In this document: positions 14,444 to 20,660 of the stretch, in pieces
Numbering within the stretch: the stretch's first letter is position 1
Layout of the letters: each line of letters starts with the position of its first letter
NCBI GenBank assembly: GCA_964643295.1
Contig: CAZXSN010000051.1
Location: 1-20,660 of the forward strand
Length of the DNA stretch: 20,660 nt
Source: Merdiplasma sp964643295
Lineage (GTDB): Bacteria > Bacillota > Clostridia > Lachnospirales > Lachnospiraceae
Direction of reading: 5' to 3'
Notes under the pieces: model-generated
What the model was told of the DNA's origin: nothing
Seen by the model: the letters and a program-made list of their open reading frames with translations, nothing else
Database searches by the model: none
Translations under genes and position numbers: made by a program

Positions 14444-14593
14444 GGGAAAGAAAAGCGCGAAGACCTTTTCATAAGGGAAAGTAAACTTCCGGCAGGGAGA
14501 AAACCCGAAGCGAGAAGACGGGACAAAGCGCGGTCAGACATTAGGTGCAGGAAAGAAGGCAAAAGTGCCGCGGCACGGATGGGAGTGAGAACA

Positions 14594-16093
14594 GTGGGAG
14601 AGCAGAAGAACGGACAGACACAGGATATCGGCCGTCTGCTGCAGATTCGCCGCGAGAAGCTGGCGGAACTGCGGGAAAACGGGAAGGATCCGTTTTTAAT
14701 TACCAGATATGAGGTCACGCATCACAGCCAGGAGGTAAAGGACCGCTTTGAGGAGCTGGAGGGGAAAAATGTCTCCCTAGCTGGCCGGCTGATGTCCAAA
14801 CGTGTCATGGGCAAGGCCTCTTTCTGCAACATCCAGGATCTGCAGGGGAATCTGCAGGCGTATGTCGCCCGCGACAGCGTGGGGGAGGAACCGTACCTGG
14901 ATTTTAAAAAGATGGATATCGGCGATCTGGTGGGACTGGAAGGGGAAGTCTTCAAGACGAAAACAGGAGAGATTTCCGTTCATGTATCCCGCATTACGCT
15001 GCTGTCTAAAAGCCTTCAGATTCTGCCGGAGAAGTATCACGGGCTGACCAATACGGATCTTCGCTACCGTCAGCGCTACGTGGATCTGATCATGAATCCG
15101 GAAGTGAAGGATACCTTTATCAAGCGCTCGAAGATTCTCTCCGCCATCCGCAGATATCTGGACAGCCAGGGCTTTATGGAGGTGGAGACGCCGATGCTGG
15201 TAAGCAATGCCGGCGGCGCGGCGGCCAGACCTTTTGAGACGCACTTTAACGCGCTGAATGAGGATTTTAAGCTGCGCATCTCCCTGGAACTTTACCTGAA
15301 GCGGCTGATTGTGGGCGGACTGGAGCGCGTATATGAGATCGGGCGCGTGTTTCGCAATGAGGGGCTGGATACCCGCCACAATCCGGAGTTTACCCTGATG
15401 GAGCTTTACCAGGCCTATACCGACTATAACGGCATGATGGATCTGACTGAAAACCTGTACCGCTATGTAGCGCAGGAAGTGCTGGGCACGACAAAGATCA
15501 CCTATGGCGGCGTGGAGATGGATCTTGGGAAGCCCTTTGAGCGAATCACGATGGTGGATGCCGTAAAGAAGTACACCGGCGTGGATTTCAGTAAGATTCA
15601 TACGCTGGAGGAAGCGCAAAGTGCCGCGAAGGAGCATGAGGTGGAGTTTGAGGAGCGGCATCAGAAAGGTGACATTCTGAATCTGTTCTTTGAAAAGTAC
15701 GTGGAGGAGCATCTGATTCAGCCGACATTTCTTCTGGATCATCCGGTGGAGATCTCTCCGCTTACCAAGAGAAAGCCGGAGGATCCCGCCTATGTGGAGC
15801 GCTTCGAATTCTTCCTCAACGGCTGGGAGATGGCGAACGCCTATTCGGAGTTAAACGACCCGATCGATCAGCGGGAGCGTTTCCGGGCGCAGGAGGAACT
15901 GTTCGCTCAGGGAGATCTGGAGGCCAATCATACCGATGAGGACTTTTTAAACGCCCTGGAGATTGGAATGCCTCCCACCGGCGGCATCGGCTTTGGTATT
16001 GACCGCATGGTGATGCTGCTCACCGATTCCGCAGCGATTCGGGATGTGCTGCTGTTTCCGACGATGAAGAAGTTAGAGCGCGAGAACGCGTAA
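14594..16093 (+). CDS. lysS: Lysyl-tRNA synthetase, class II
   Basis: Charges tRNA(Lys) with lysine. An N-terminal OB-fold anticodon-binding domain (VSLAGRLMSKRVMGKASF, LQGNLQAYVARD) precedes the class II catalytic core with motif 1 around FMEVETPMLVSNAGGAAARPF, motif 2 RVFRNEGLDTRHNPEFTLME and motif 3 GIGFGIDRMVMLLT. The length, about 499 residues, is normal. GTG 14594 is preferred because GGGAG (14581-14585) lies 8 bases upstream; ATG 14579 and GTG 14585 are in frame alternatives, and the ATG has no ribosome-binding site. It follows greA and ends at a strong terminator, so greA-lysS forms one transcription unit. Confidence 0.95.
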   Translation: MGEQKNGQTQDIGRLLQIRREKLAELRENGKDPFLITRYEVTHHSQEVKDRFEELEGKNVSLAGRLMSKRVMGKASFCNIQDLQGNLQAYVARDSVGEEPYLDFKKMDIGDLVGLEGEVFKTKTGEISVHVSRITLLSKSLQILPEKYHGLTNTDLRYRQRYVDLIMNPEVKDTFIKRSKILSAIRRYLDSQGFMEVETPMLVSNAGGAAARPFETHFNALNEDFKLRISLELYLKRLIVGGLERVYEIGRVFRNEGLDTRHNPEFTLMELYQAYTDYNGMMDLTENLYRYVAQEVLGTTKITYGGVEMDLGKPFERITMVDAVKKYTGVDFSKIHTLEEAQSAAKEHEVEFEERHQKGDILNLFFEKYVEEHLIQPTFLLDHPVEISPLTKRKPEDPAYVERFEFFLNGWEMANAYSELNDPIDQRERFRAQEELFAQGDLEANHTDEDFLNALEIGMPPTGGIGFGIDRMVMLLTDSAAIRDVLLFPTMKKLERENA

Positions 16094-16140
16094 GCGCAGA
16101 GAGGCTTACGCGGAGAAAAGTGAAATTTTGTGAATGGGAG

Positions 16141-16177
16141 AAAGGGAGACTGTCCGTAAGGGACGGTCTCTTTTTTT
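16141..16177 (+). terminator. Intrinsic terminator after lysS
   Basis: A 10-bp stem (16146-16155 with 16161-16170, one G-U pair), 5-base loop, followed by T7 (16171-16177); the A's at 16141-16143 can extend the pairing. A textbook Rho-independent terminator that separates the core genes from the lactonase locus. Confidence 0.95.
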
Positions 16178-16253
16178 ACGCCTGCTTTGTCCCCTTCTGC
16201 GGGAGATAGGATACTGTGCCGCCTGCCATTTGGCTTTCTTTTTAAGCGCTGCA

Positions 16254-16293
16254 GGCAATTCCGTTTGAAATTCCGCGAAGCGGAAATGGAATT
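16254..16293. promoter_or_regulatory. Operator candidate, site 1: AATTCC-N25-GGAATT
   Basis: GGCAATTCC (16254-16262) and GGAATT (16288-16293) are inverted arms whose starts are 31 bases apart. The last TT of the right arm is the first TT of the -35 box at 16292. Inside is a second perfect palindrome, TTCCGC (16271-16276) and GCGGAA (16280-16285), and a repeat of AATTCCG (16257-16263, 16269-16275). The same arms with the same spacing occur at 19435-19476 before the transporter gene. Confidence 0.6.
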
Positions 16294-16320
16294 ACATAAG
16301 GAGCAAGAGATTCCTATAAT
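16292..16320 (+). promoter_or_regulatory. Promoter of the lactonase operon
   Basis: TTACAT (16292-16297), 17 bases, perfect TATAAT (16315-16320). The -35 overlaps the right arm of the operator candidate. Downstream, the leader has a small hairpin (AAGCCC 16331-16336 with GGGCTT 16340-16345) of unknown role. Confidence 0.75.
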
Positions 16321-16374
16321 AAAGACCGGAAAGCCCAAAGGGCTTACAGCAAATGGGAAAGGAGGCAGAAGTTC

Positions 16375-17478
16375 ATGTATGTATATATCGGCAGTTTTAA
16401 CTATCAGGGAGCGGAGGGCATCACTCTCTGTGAGTTTGACCCGCGGGAGGGCACGGTAAAACCGAAGGAACGCTTCGCGAAGAATAGTAATGCCGGCAGC
16501 ATGACCATGCGAAACGGCAGACTTTACTCGACAGATGAGCAGGTAATGTCTTGCAGGGAAGGCGGCGGAGGAGTGCTCACCTTCGCGGTAGATGAAAAGA
16601 CCGGGACGCTTCGGGAACTGAGCCATATCTATACGCTGGCGGCCAATACCTCCGGCATTGCCTTTGACGCGGAGGGCAGGTACATGGTGGTTACCCATTT
16701 CGCGATCGGGCAGCCGGCCGTCAAAGTGGTGAAGGATGAGAAAGGGTGGCACACGCAGAAAGTGTTTCATGATACGGTTACGAATCTGTACCGCATGAAT
16801 GAGGACGGCACTCCGGGATTGCTGTGCGATGTTCATTACCACCCGGTTTCACAAGGAGGAAAACCTTCGTTTATCCATAAGGCGTTTCTGTCGCCGGACG
16901 GAACCCTGTTTGGGTATGCCAACCTGGGAAGCGACGCGGTCGGGTTTTTAAAGATTGATTACGAAAAGGAGAAGCTGATCCCTGTCTCAGAGACAGCCTG
17001 CCGGGATTTTTCCGGGCCAAGGCATCTGGTGTTTCATCCCACGCTTTCGTATCTGTATGTAAACTATGAGCGCAACGGCGTGATCAGCAGATTTTCCTAT
17101 ACTCCAAACGGGTGCGTCTGGGTAGACGACGTTTCGATCGTGCCGGAGGGAGAGGTGATGGATGCCAAATCCAACCAGTCGGAGATTCTGGTGGATCCTT
17201 CCGGAAACTATCTATACGATGTCATGCGGGGACTTGGCCTTTTGTGCGTATTAAAGATCGATCCTCGTGACGGCTCTCTTACTCTTAAGCAGACGATTCA
17301 CACGGCAAGCAGGACGGCCCGCGGGGCGGCCTTTTCTCCGGAGGGGAATTTTCTGCTTCTGGCCTGCAATGATACCCAAAACGTGGTCACGTACCGGATC
17401 CTGGAGGATGGAACGCTTCTGGAGGCGGCGGTTTCGGAAACAATCGCGCATCCCGCCTCGATCGCGTTTTCCTGTTAA
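16375..17478 (+). CDS. Lactonase family protein, seven-bladed beta-propeller
   Basis: A 367-residue protein of the lactonase (Pgl/YkgB-type, PF10282-like) beta-propeller family, in which E. coli Pgl hydrolyses 6-phosphogluconolactone. It begins YVYIGSFNYQGAEGITLCEFD, as the family does, and shows repeated blade signatures: GVLTFAVDEKTGTLRELS, HKAFLSPDGTLFGYANLG, GPRHLVFHPTLSYLYVNYE, SEILVDPSGNYLYDVMRG and RGAAFSPEGNFLLLACND. No signal peptide, so cytoplasmic. ATG 16375 follows AAAGGAGG (16358-16365). It is the first of three closely packed genes with a metallo-hydrolase and an aldo/keto reductase, which suggests hydrolysis of an aldonolactone or related sugar derivative rather than a housekeeping pentose-phosphate step. 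Some members of the family have other substrates, so the lactone is unproven. Confidence 0.87.
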   Translation: MYVYIGSFNYQGAEGITLCEFDPREGTVKPKERFAKNSNAGSMTMRNGRLYSTDEQVMSCREGGGGVLTFAVDEKTGTLRELSHIYTLAANTSGIAFDAEGRYMVVTHFAIGQPAVKVVKDEKGWHTQKVFHDTVTNLYRMNEDGTPGLLCDVHYHPVSQGGKPSFIHKAFLSPDGTLFGYANLGSDAVGFLKIDYEKEKLIPVSETACRDFSGPRHLVFHPTLSYLYVNYERNGVISRFSYTPNGCVWVDDVSIVPEGEVMDAKSNQSEILVDPSGNYLYDVMRGLGLLCVLKIDPRDGSLTLKQTIHTASRTARGAAFSPEGNFLLLACNDTQNVVTYRILEDGTLLEAAVSETIAHPASIAFSC

Positions 17479-17499
17479 ACAGCAAAGGAGGTTTTTACG

Positions 17500-18348
17500 A
17501 TGATCAGACTGTATGAAACCAGGCAGGTTTCCCCGTCCTTTTATCTGATATTTGAGAATTACGCGCCCGGATCACAGCTTACGATGGGACTTGTCATCGG
17601 GCAGGAAAAAGCCGCTTTGATTGACAGCGGAATGGGAGTTTTCGGGGAGGAACTAAAGGAAGTGGTCACACAGTTAACCGACAGACCCGTGGTAAATATC
17701 CTGACACACGGGCATCCGGATCATATAGGAGGATCCGTGCTCTTTGACGAGGTGTATATGAATGAGCGGGACGAATCCCATATCCCGCGCCTTACGAAGG
17801 AGAAAAGGCTTCAGGATACCCGTATGTTCAGCCACGGGGATGAGGAAGTAATCTCTTACGCGAAGGCCCACTGCCTGGACTGCGCGGGTTTTCATTACCG
17901 GAACGCGGACGAGGGCGATGTATTTGACTTAGGCGGCGTGAAGCTGGAGATCTTTAAACTCCCCGGACATTCGCTGGGATCGATTGCGGTCTTTAACCGC
18001 GGGGAGAACTTCGCGATGGTCGGGGATGCCTTCAGCGAGCGGGTGGCAGCCGCCGCGCTGCCAAATCTTGCAAGTTTTGAAAGGATGGCTGAGGCGATTG
18101 CGCATTTCCTGAGCGAAGTACCGGAAGACGCCGCTCTTTACGGCGGACACTGGCGGGAACCTGTGAAACGCGAGGTGGTTTTGGACGAGCTGGCCTGTGC
18201 GCGGGAACTTTCGCAGGGAAAGGTGGACTCCGATGAGGAGATCTATCTGCCCATGGCCCCCATCCCCAGGCAGAGAAAACACGTGTACGGGCGTGTGGAG
18301 ATCAGCTACAATCCGGCCATCCTGCCAATGGACGGAGAAGAACATTAA
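17500..18348 (+). CDS. Metallo-beta-lactamase-fold hydrolase
   Basis: A 282-residue MBL-fold hydrolase. The dinuclear metal site is complete: H70, H72, D74 and H75 in THGHPDHIGG, H157 in LPGHSLGS, D176 in VGDAF and H217 in GGHW. The fold starts with LTMGLVIGQEKAALIDSG. A C-terminal extension (about 235-282, YLPMAPIPRQRKHVYGRVEISYNPAIL) is not part of the core and may shape the substrate pocket. No signal peptide. ATG 17500 has AAAGGAGG upstream and lies 21 bases after the lactonase stop, so co-translation is likely. MBL enzymes include lactonases, glyoxalase II and phosphorylcholine esterases; the neighbourhood suggests a sugar lactone or ester, which is an inference. Confidence 0.87.
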   Translation: MIRLYETRQVSPSFYLIFENYAPGSQLTMGLVIGQEKAALIDSGMGVFGEELKEVVTQLTDRPVVNILTHGHPDHIGGSVLFDEVYMNERDESHIPRLTKEKRLQDTRMFSHGDEEVISYAKAHCLDCAGFHYRNADEGDVFDLGGVKLEIFKLPGHSLGSIAVFNRGENFAMVGDAFSERVAAAALPNLASFERMAEAIAHFLSEVPEDAALYGGHWREPVKREVVLDELACARELSQGKVDSDEEIYLPMAPIPRQRKHVYGRVEISYNPAILPMDGEEH

Positions 18349-18366
18349 TCAGAAAGGAGCATTTTT

Positions 18367-19320
18367 ATGAAGTATCTGGAGATCAAAGGCTATCAGGAGA
18401 CTGTAAGGACATCGCGCATCGCCATGGGTTCCGCCATGAGCATGATGCGGCTTTCCAGCGGGGAGATTTACCGGCTGTTTGACGAGTATCTTGACAGGGG
18501 CGGCAACTGCCTGGATACCGCGAGAGCCTACGGAGAAGGGAGATGTGAGGAGATGGTTGCCGATTATATCCGGCATTCCGGGAAACGCGGACAGATCCTC
18601 ATCTCCACGAAGGGCTGCCATCCGATCGGAGGGGACAATGGCCCCAGCCGCTTATCCCTGGAGGATCTGGAGACGGATATCAACAGCAGCTTAAAGACTT
18701 TCGGCACGGACTGCATCGATTTTTACTGGATCCACAAGGATGATGAAACGCTGCCGGTGGAACCGATTGTGGACAGCATCAATCAGATCATCAGAGAGGG
18801 AAAGGCCCGTGTGGTCGGCTGTTCCAACTGGCACATTGAGCGCATTCAGGCAGCCAATGCCTATGCCAGGAAGACCGGGCAGTGCGGATTTTTAGCCAGC
18901 CAGATCCAGTGGAGCTTTACCGAGACGAAGGAGGAGTATTTTAAGGAACACGGAGCGGTCGTGATGGATCAGCGCTCCTATGAATGGTATCTGCAGGAAG
19001 CTATGCCGGTGTTCGCCTTCAGTTCCCAGGCGCAGGGTTTCTGTGCCAGAGTCCAGGCCGAAGGGCTGGAAAATCTTCCCGCGCCGCTTCGACTGCACTA
19101 TGAGACTCCGGAAAACATGATCCGCTATGAGCGGGCGCTTAACTACGCGCAAAGTCATGAGGTGCCCATCGCCGCTCCGGTTCTGGCGCATATCGTCAAC
19201 AATAAGCTGCCGGGCGTGGCGATCATCGGGGCGATGGATCCGGAAATGCTCTCACAAAGCCTTACCGGCGGAGAAACGGATCTTACGCCGGAGGAAGTCG
19301 ACGCGATGTTTGAGGTTTGA
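18367..19320 (+). CDS. Aldo/keto reductase
   Basis: A 317-residue NAD(P)H-dependent oxidoreductase of the aldo/keto reductase superfamily. The catalytic tetrad is visible: D50 and Y55 in CLDTARAYGEG, K82 in ISTKG and H123 in FYWIHKDD. GKARVVGCSNW and the later SQIQWSF and FAFSSQAQGF are standard barrel segments; the C-terminal VAIIGAMDPEMLSQSL is the cofactor-binding end. ATG 18367 follows GAAAGGAGC and lies 18 bases after the MBL gene. In this operon it probably interconverts a sugar hydroxyl or hemiacetal with a ketone or lactone, which the lactonase or MBL protein would then hydrolyse. Substrate and cofactor preference cannot be read from sequence. Confidence 0.9.
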   Translation: MKYLEIKGYQETVRTSRIAMGSAMSMMRLSSGEIYRLFDEYLDRGGNCLDTARAYGEGRCEEMVADYIRHSGKRGQILISTKGCHPIGGDNGPSRLSLEDLETDINSSLKTFGTDCIDFYWIHKDDETLPVEPIVDSINQIIREGKARVVGCSNWHIERIQAANAYARKTGQCGFLASQIQWSFTETKEEYFKEHGAVVMDQRSYEWYLQEAMPVFAFSSQAQGFCARVQAEGLENLPAPLRLHYETPENMIRYERALNYAQSHEVPIAAPVLAHIVNNKLPGVAIIGAMDPEMLSQSLTGGETDLTPEEVDAMFEV

Positions 19321-19434
19321 AAACAGGGGAAGCCATCAGCAGGCGGGCGGGACAGGCGGCAGTAAAGGGGCGGGGCAGGTACCGGTACGCGAAAGAAGCT
19401 TGAAGAGACCAGGATCTTTTTTGGGGGAAAAGAA

Positions 19435-19476
19435 GGCAATTCCATTTTGAACAGAGGATCTTTCAGACGGAATTGC
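19435..19476. promoter_or_regulatory. Operator candidate, site 2: AATTCC-N25-GGAATT
   Basis: GGCAATTCC (19435-19443) and GGAATTGC (19469-19476) form inverted arms with starts 31 bases apart, the same sequence and spacing as site 1 at 16254-16293. The last TT of GGAATT again begins the -35 box. The interior differs from site 1 apart from a TTT/TTGAA stretch. Confidence 0.6.
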
Positions 19477-19501
19477 AAAAGGTTCGCTGTTTCGGTAGAT
19501 T
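19473..19501 (+). promoter_or_regulatory. Promoter of the GPH transporter gene
   Basis: TTGCAA (19473-19478), 17 bases, TAGATT (19496-19501). The -35 overlaps the right arm of the operator candidate. Transcription would start near 19508, about 60 bases before the TTG start at 19568. Confidence 0.65.
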
Positions 19502-19567
19502 GGTCACGTAAGCAGCCGCCGGACGCGGCAGATCAAAGAAAGATCTATCGAAAGGACGTGAGTAATC

Positions 19568-20572
19568 TTGAGTAACAACGCAGTATCGAAAGGATTCCTC
19601 TGGAAGCAGCGAATCGGGTTTGGGGCCATCGATTTTGGGCGGGTCATCGTGCAGTCATTTGCCGACATGTATCTGTCCGTTTTCCTGACCACTGTAGCTT
19701 TAGTACCTCTGCAGGCGGTTACCGTTATGTTCCTGGCCTGTAAGATCATCGACGCGATCACCGATGTGATCGTGGGTGCCCTGGTAGATAAAACGAATAC
19801 CAAGATCGGCCGTGCCCGTCCCTGGACGTTCGCCGGCAGTGTCATCTTTGTCGTTGGCGCCTATATGCTCTTCCAAGCGCCGGATCTGGCCGTGGGCAGC
19901 AAGATCGTCTATGCGTACGCGGCCTACATCATCTATACGTTAGGCCTTACGATGGTGAACATTCCGGAAGGCTCCATGATGGCGCTGCTCAGCAATGATT
20001 CTCAGGAGCGCACGATGTTCGGTTCCATCCGCGGTCTGTCGGCGACGATCGGCAACACTGTTTTAGCGAACGTGGTTCCCGTCCTGGTTGCCTATTTCGG
20101 TGTCGGAAACGAAGTCCTTGGGTATTCCAAAACCATGTTTGTCTTCGCGGCCTGTGCGCTGGCGCTGATTCTGATCGGTACGGCGATGGTAAAAGAGGTC
20201 GTGGTGCCCATCCGGAAAAAGAAGTCCTCCGGCGGGGTCTCGGAGCTTTTCAGCAACCTGAAAGCCTTCTTCACCTGCAAAAACTTCAACTGTGAGCTGG
20301 TGTTCTGTTTTGGGAACCTGCTGTATACGGTAGCGGTGGCTTCCACGATGATGTATTACCTGCTGTTTGTGATGGATCACCGCATGGATCTGATGGGCGC
20401 GGCGATGACCGCTCAGAGTGTGCTGGGGTTCATCTCTCCTCTGGCGGCTCCTCTGATCAACCGAAAGATGGGCAAGAGAAATATCACCATTATTTCGGCT
20501 TTGATCGCGGCGGCGGGCATCAGTCTGCGTTTCCTGGCGCCTTCCATGCCGGTGATGCTGATTATCGGGTAA
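19568..20572 (+). pseudogene. GPH-family sugar transporter, frame ends early
   Basis: An MFS-type symporter of the glycoside-pentoside-hexuronide (GPH) family. The family signature KIIDAITDVIVGALVDKTNTKIGRARPW is at about residues 59-86, after GFGAIDFGRVIVQSFADMYLSVFL. Several further hydrophobic segments follow, with a basic cytoplasmic loop (VVVPIRKKKSSGG) and the second-half GFISPLAAPLINRKMGKRN. The frame ends after MPVMLIIG at 334 residues, while GPH proteins are usually about 440-480, so roughly the last two or three membrane segments are missing. The TTG at 19568 is the first in-frame start after an AAAGGACGTGAG stretch; GTG 19558 is out of frame. The operator and promoter just upstream tie it to the lactonase operon, suggesting it imports that pathway's sugar. 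Truncation may reflect a real rearrangement, a frameshift or an assembly error at the window end. Confidence 0.75.
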
Positions 20573-20660
20573 GCATCAAATAGATACCGTTGAACATATG
20601 TTCCACAGTCGCTCCGAGGGGTTCCAGGTCCGGTTTCAGGTCGGTGCCTGGGCCCTCTTT
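20562..20660 (-). CDS. Possible C-terminal end of a convergent gene
   Basis: The minus strand is open from the window edge for 32 codons, ending in TAA at 20564-20562. It includes DLKPDLEPLGATVEHMF and ends IYLMLTR. It overlaps the end of the transporter frame by 11 bases. I recognise no family and the fragment is too short to judge; an open frame of this length can occur by chance. Confidence 0.2.
   Translation of the reverse strand, partial: KEGPGTDLKPDLEPLGATVEHMFNGIYLMLTR

Noticed and set aside
14777..15742. 321-codon minus-strand frame inside lysS
   Set aside because: Antisense shadow of a full-length lysyl-tRNA synthetase; composition is that of a complementary frame and there is no independent evidence.
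15928..16842. 304-codon minus-strand frame across the lysS end and lactonase start
   Set aside because: It runs through an intrinsic terminator, a promoter and two real genes; a chance open frame.

Overview
The window looks like a chromosomal segment of a Lachnospiraceae-like member of the Clostridia. It is moderately GC-rich, and every convincing gene lies on the + strand. Shine-Dalgarno sequences are strong, GTG and TTG starts are frequent, and small families typical of that group are present (a DUF6472-type four-cysteine protein, a DUF6145-type protein, a CASTOR/ACT_7-type ACT protein, an Rpn/PD-(D/E)XK 'putative transposase'). No tRNA, rRNA, CRISPR array or classical insertion sequence was recognised. 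Family assignments were made by reading translated sequence; no database search was run.

Region 1-3250 is accessory-like. An AT-rich stretch leads to a near-consensus extended -10 promoter (145-173) and a 26-codon small ORF. About 1.2 kb without a confident gene follows, then an Rpn-family nuclease gene (1556-2542), a short repeat-rich junction, and the 5'-truncated C-terminal remnant of a tetratricopeptide (DUF5107-type) protein. A hairpin and a consensus promoter separate this from a two-gene unit of unknown function (DUF6472 protein plus ACT protein).

Region 4190-8030 is a sugar-phosphate operon: PfkB-type fructokinase, an RPE/AlsE-family ketose-phosphate 3-epimerase, a SIS-domain 6-phospho-3-hexuloisomerase-like protein and D-lyxose isomerase, followed by a YbaK-type deacylase. 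The set suggests conversion of an unusual aldose or ketose to fructose 6-phosphate or xylulose 5-phosphate. No dedicated transporter or regulator is visible beside it.

Region 8190-16180 holds core genes: NfeD and an SPFH/stomatin-like protein (membrane microdomain pair), argF, a small membrane protein, a biotin-protein ligase without the N-terminal DNA-binding domain, a DUF6145 protein, dusB, greA and lysS. A perfect TTGACA-N17-TATAAT promoter overlaps the 3' end of dusB and starts a leader of about 170 nt with three hairpins before greA. A textbook intrinsic terminator follows lysS.

Region 16180-20660 is a second carbohydrate-related locus: beta-propeller lactonase, metallo-beta-lactamase-fold hydrolase, aldo/keto reductase and a GPH-type sugar transporter. 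The most interesting regulatory signal is here. The lactonase operon and the transporter each carry AATTCC-N25-GGAATT with identical spacing, and in both the downstream arm runs into the -35 box of a 17-bp-spaced promoter. This argues for one shared regulator encoded outside the window. The transporter frame stops well short of family length about 90 bases from the window end, where a minus-strand frame is open, so that end may be a rearrangement, a frameshift or an assembly junction.
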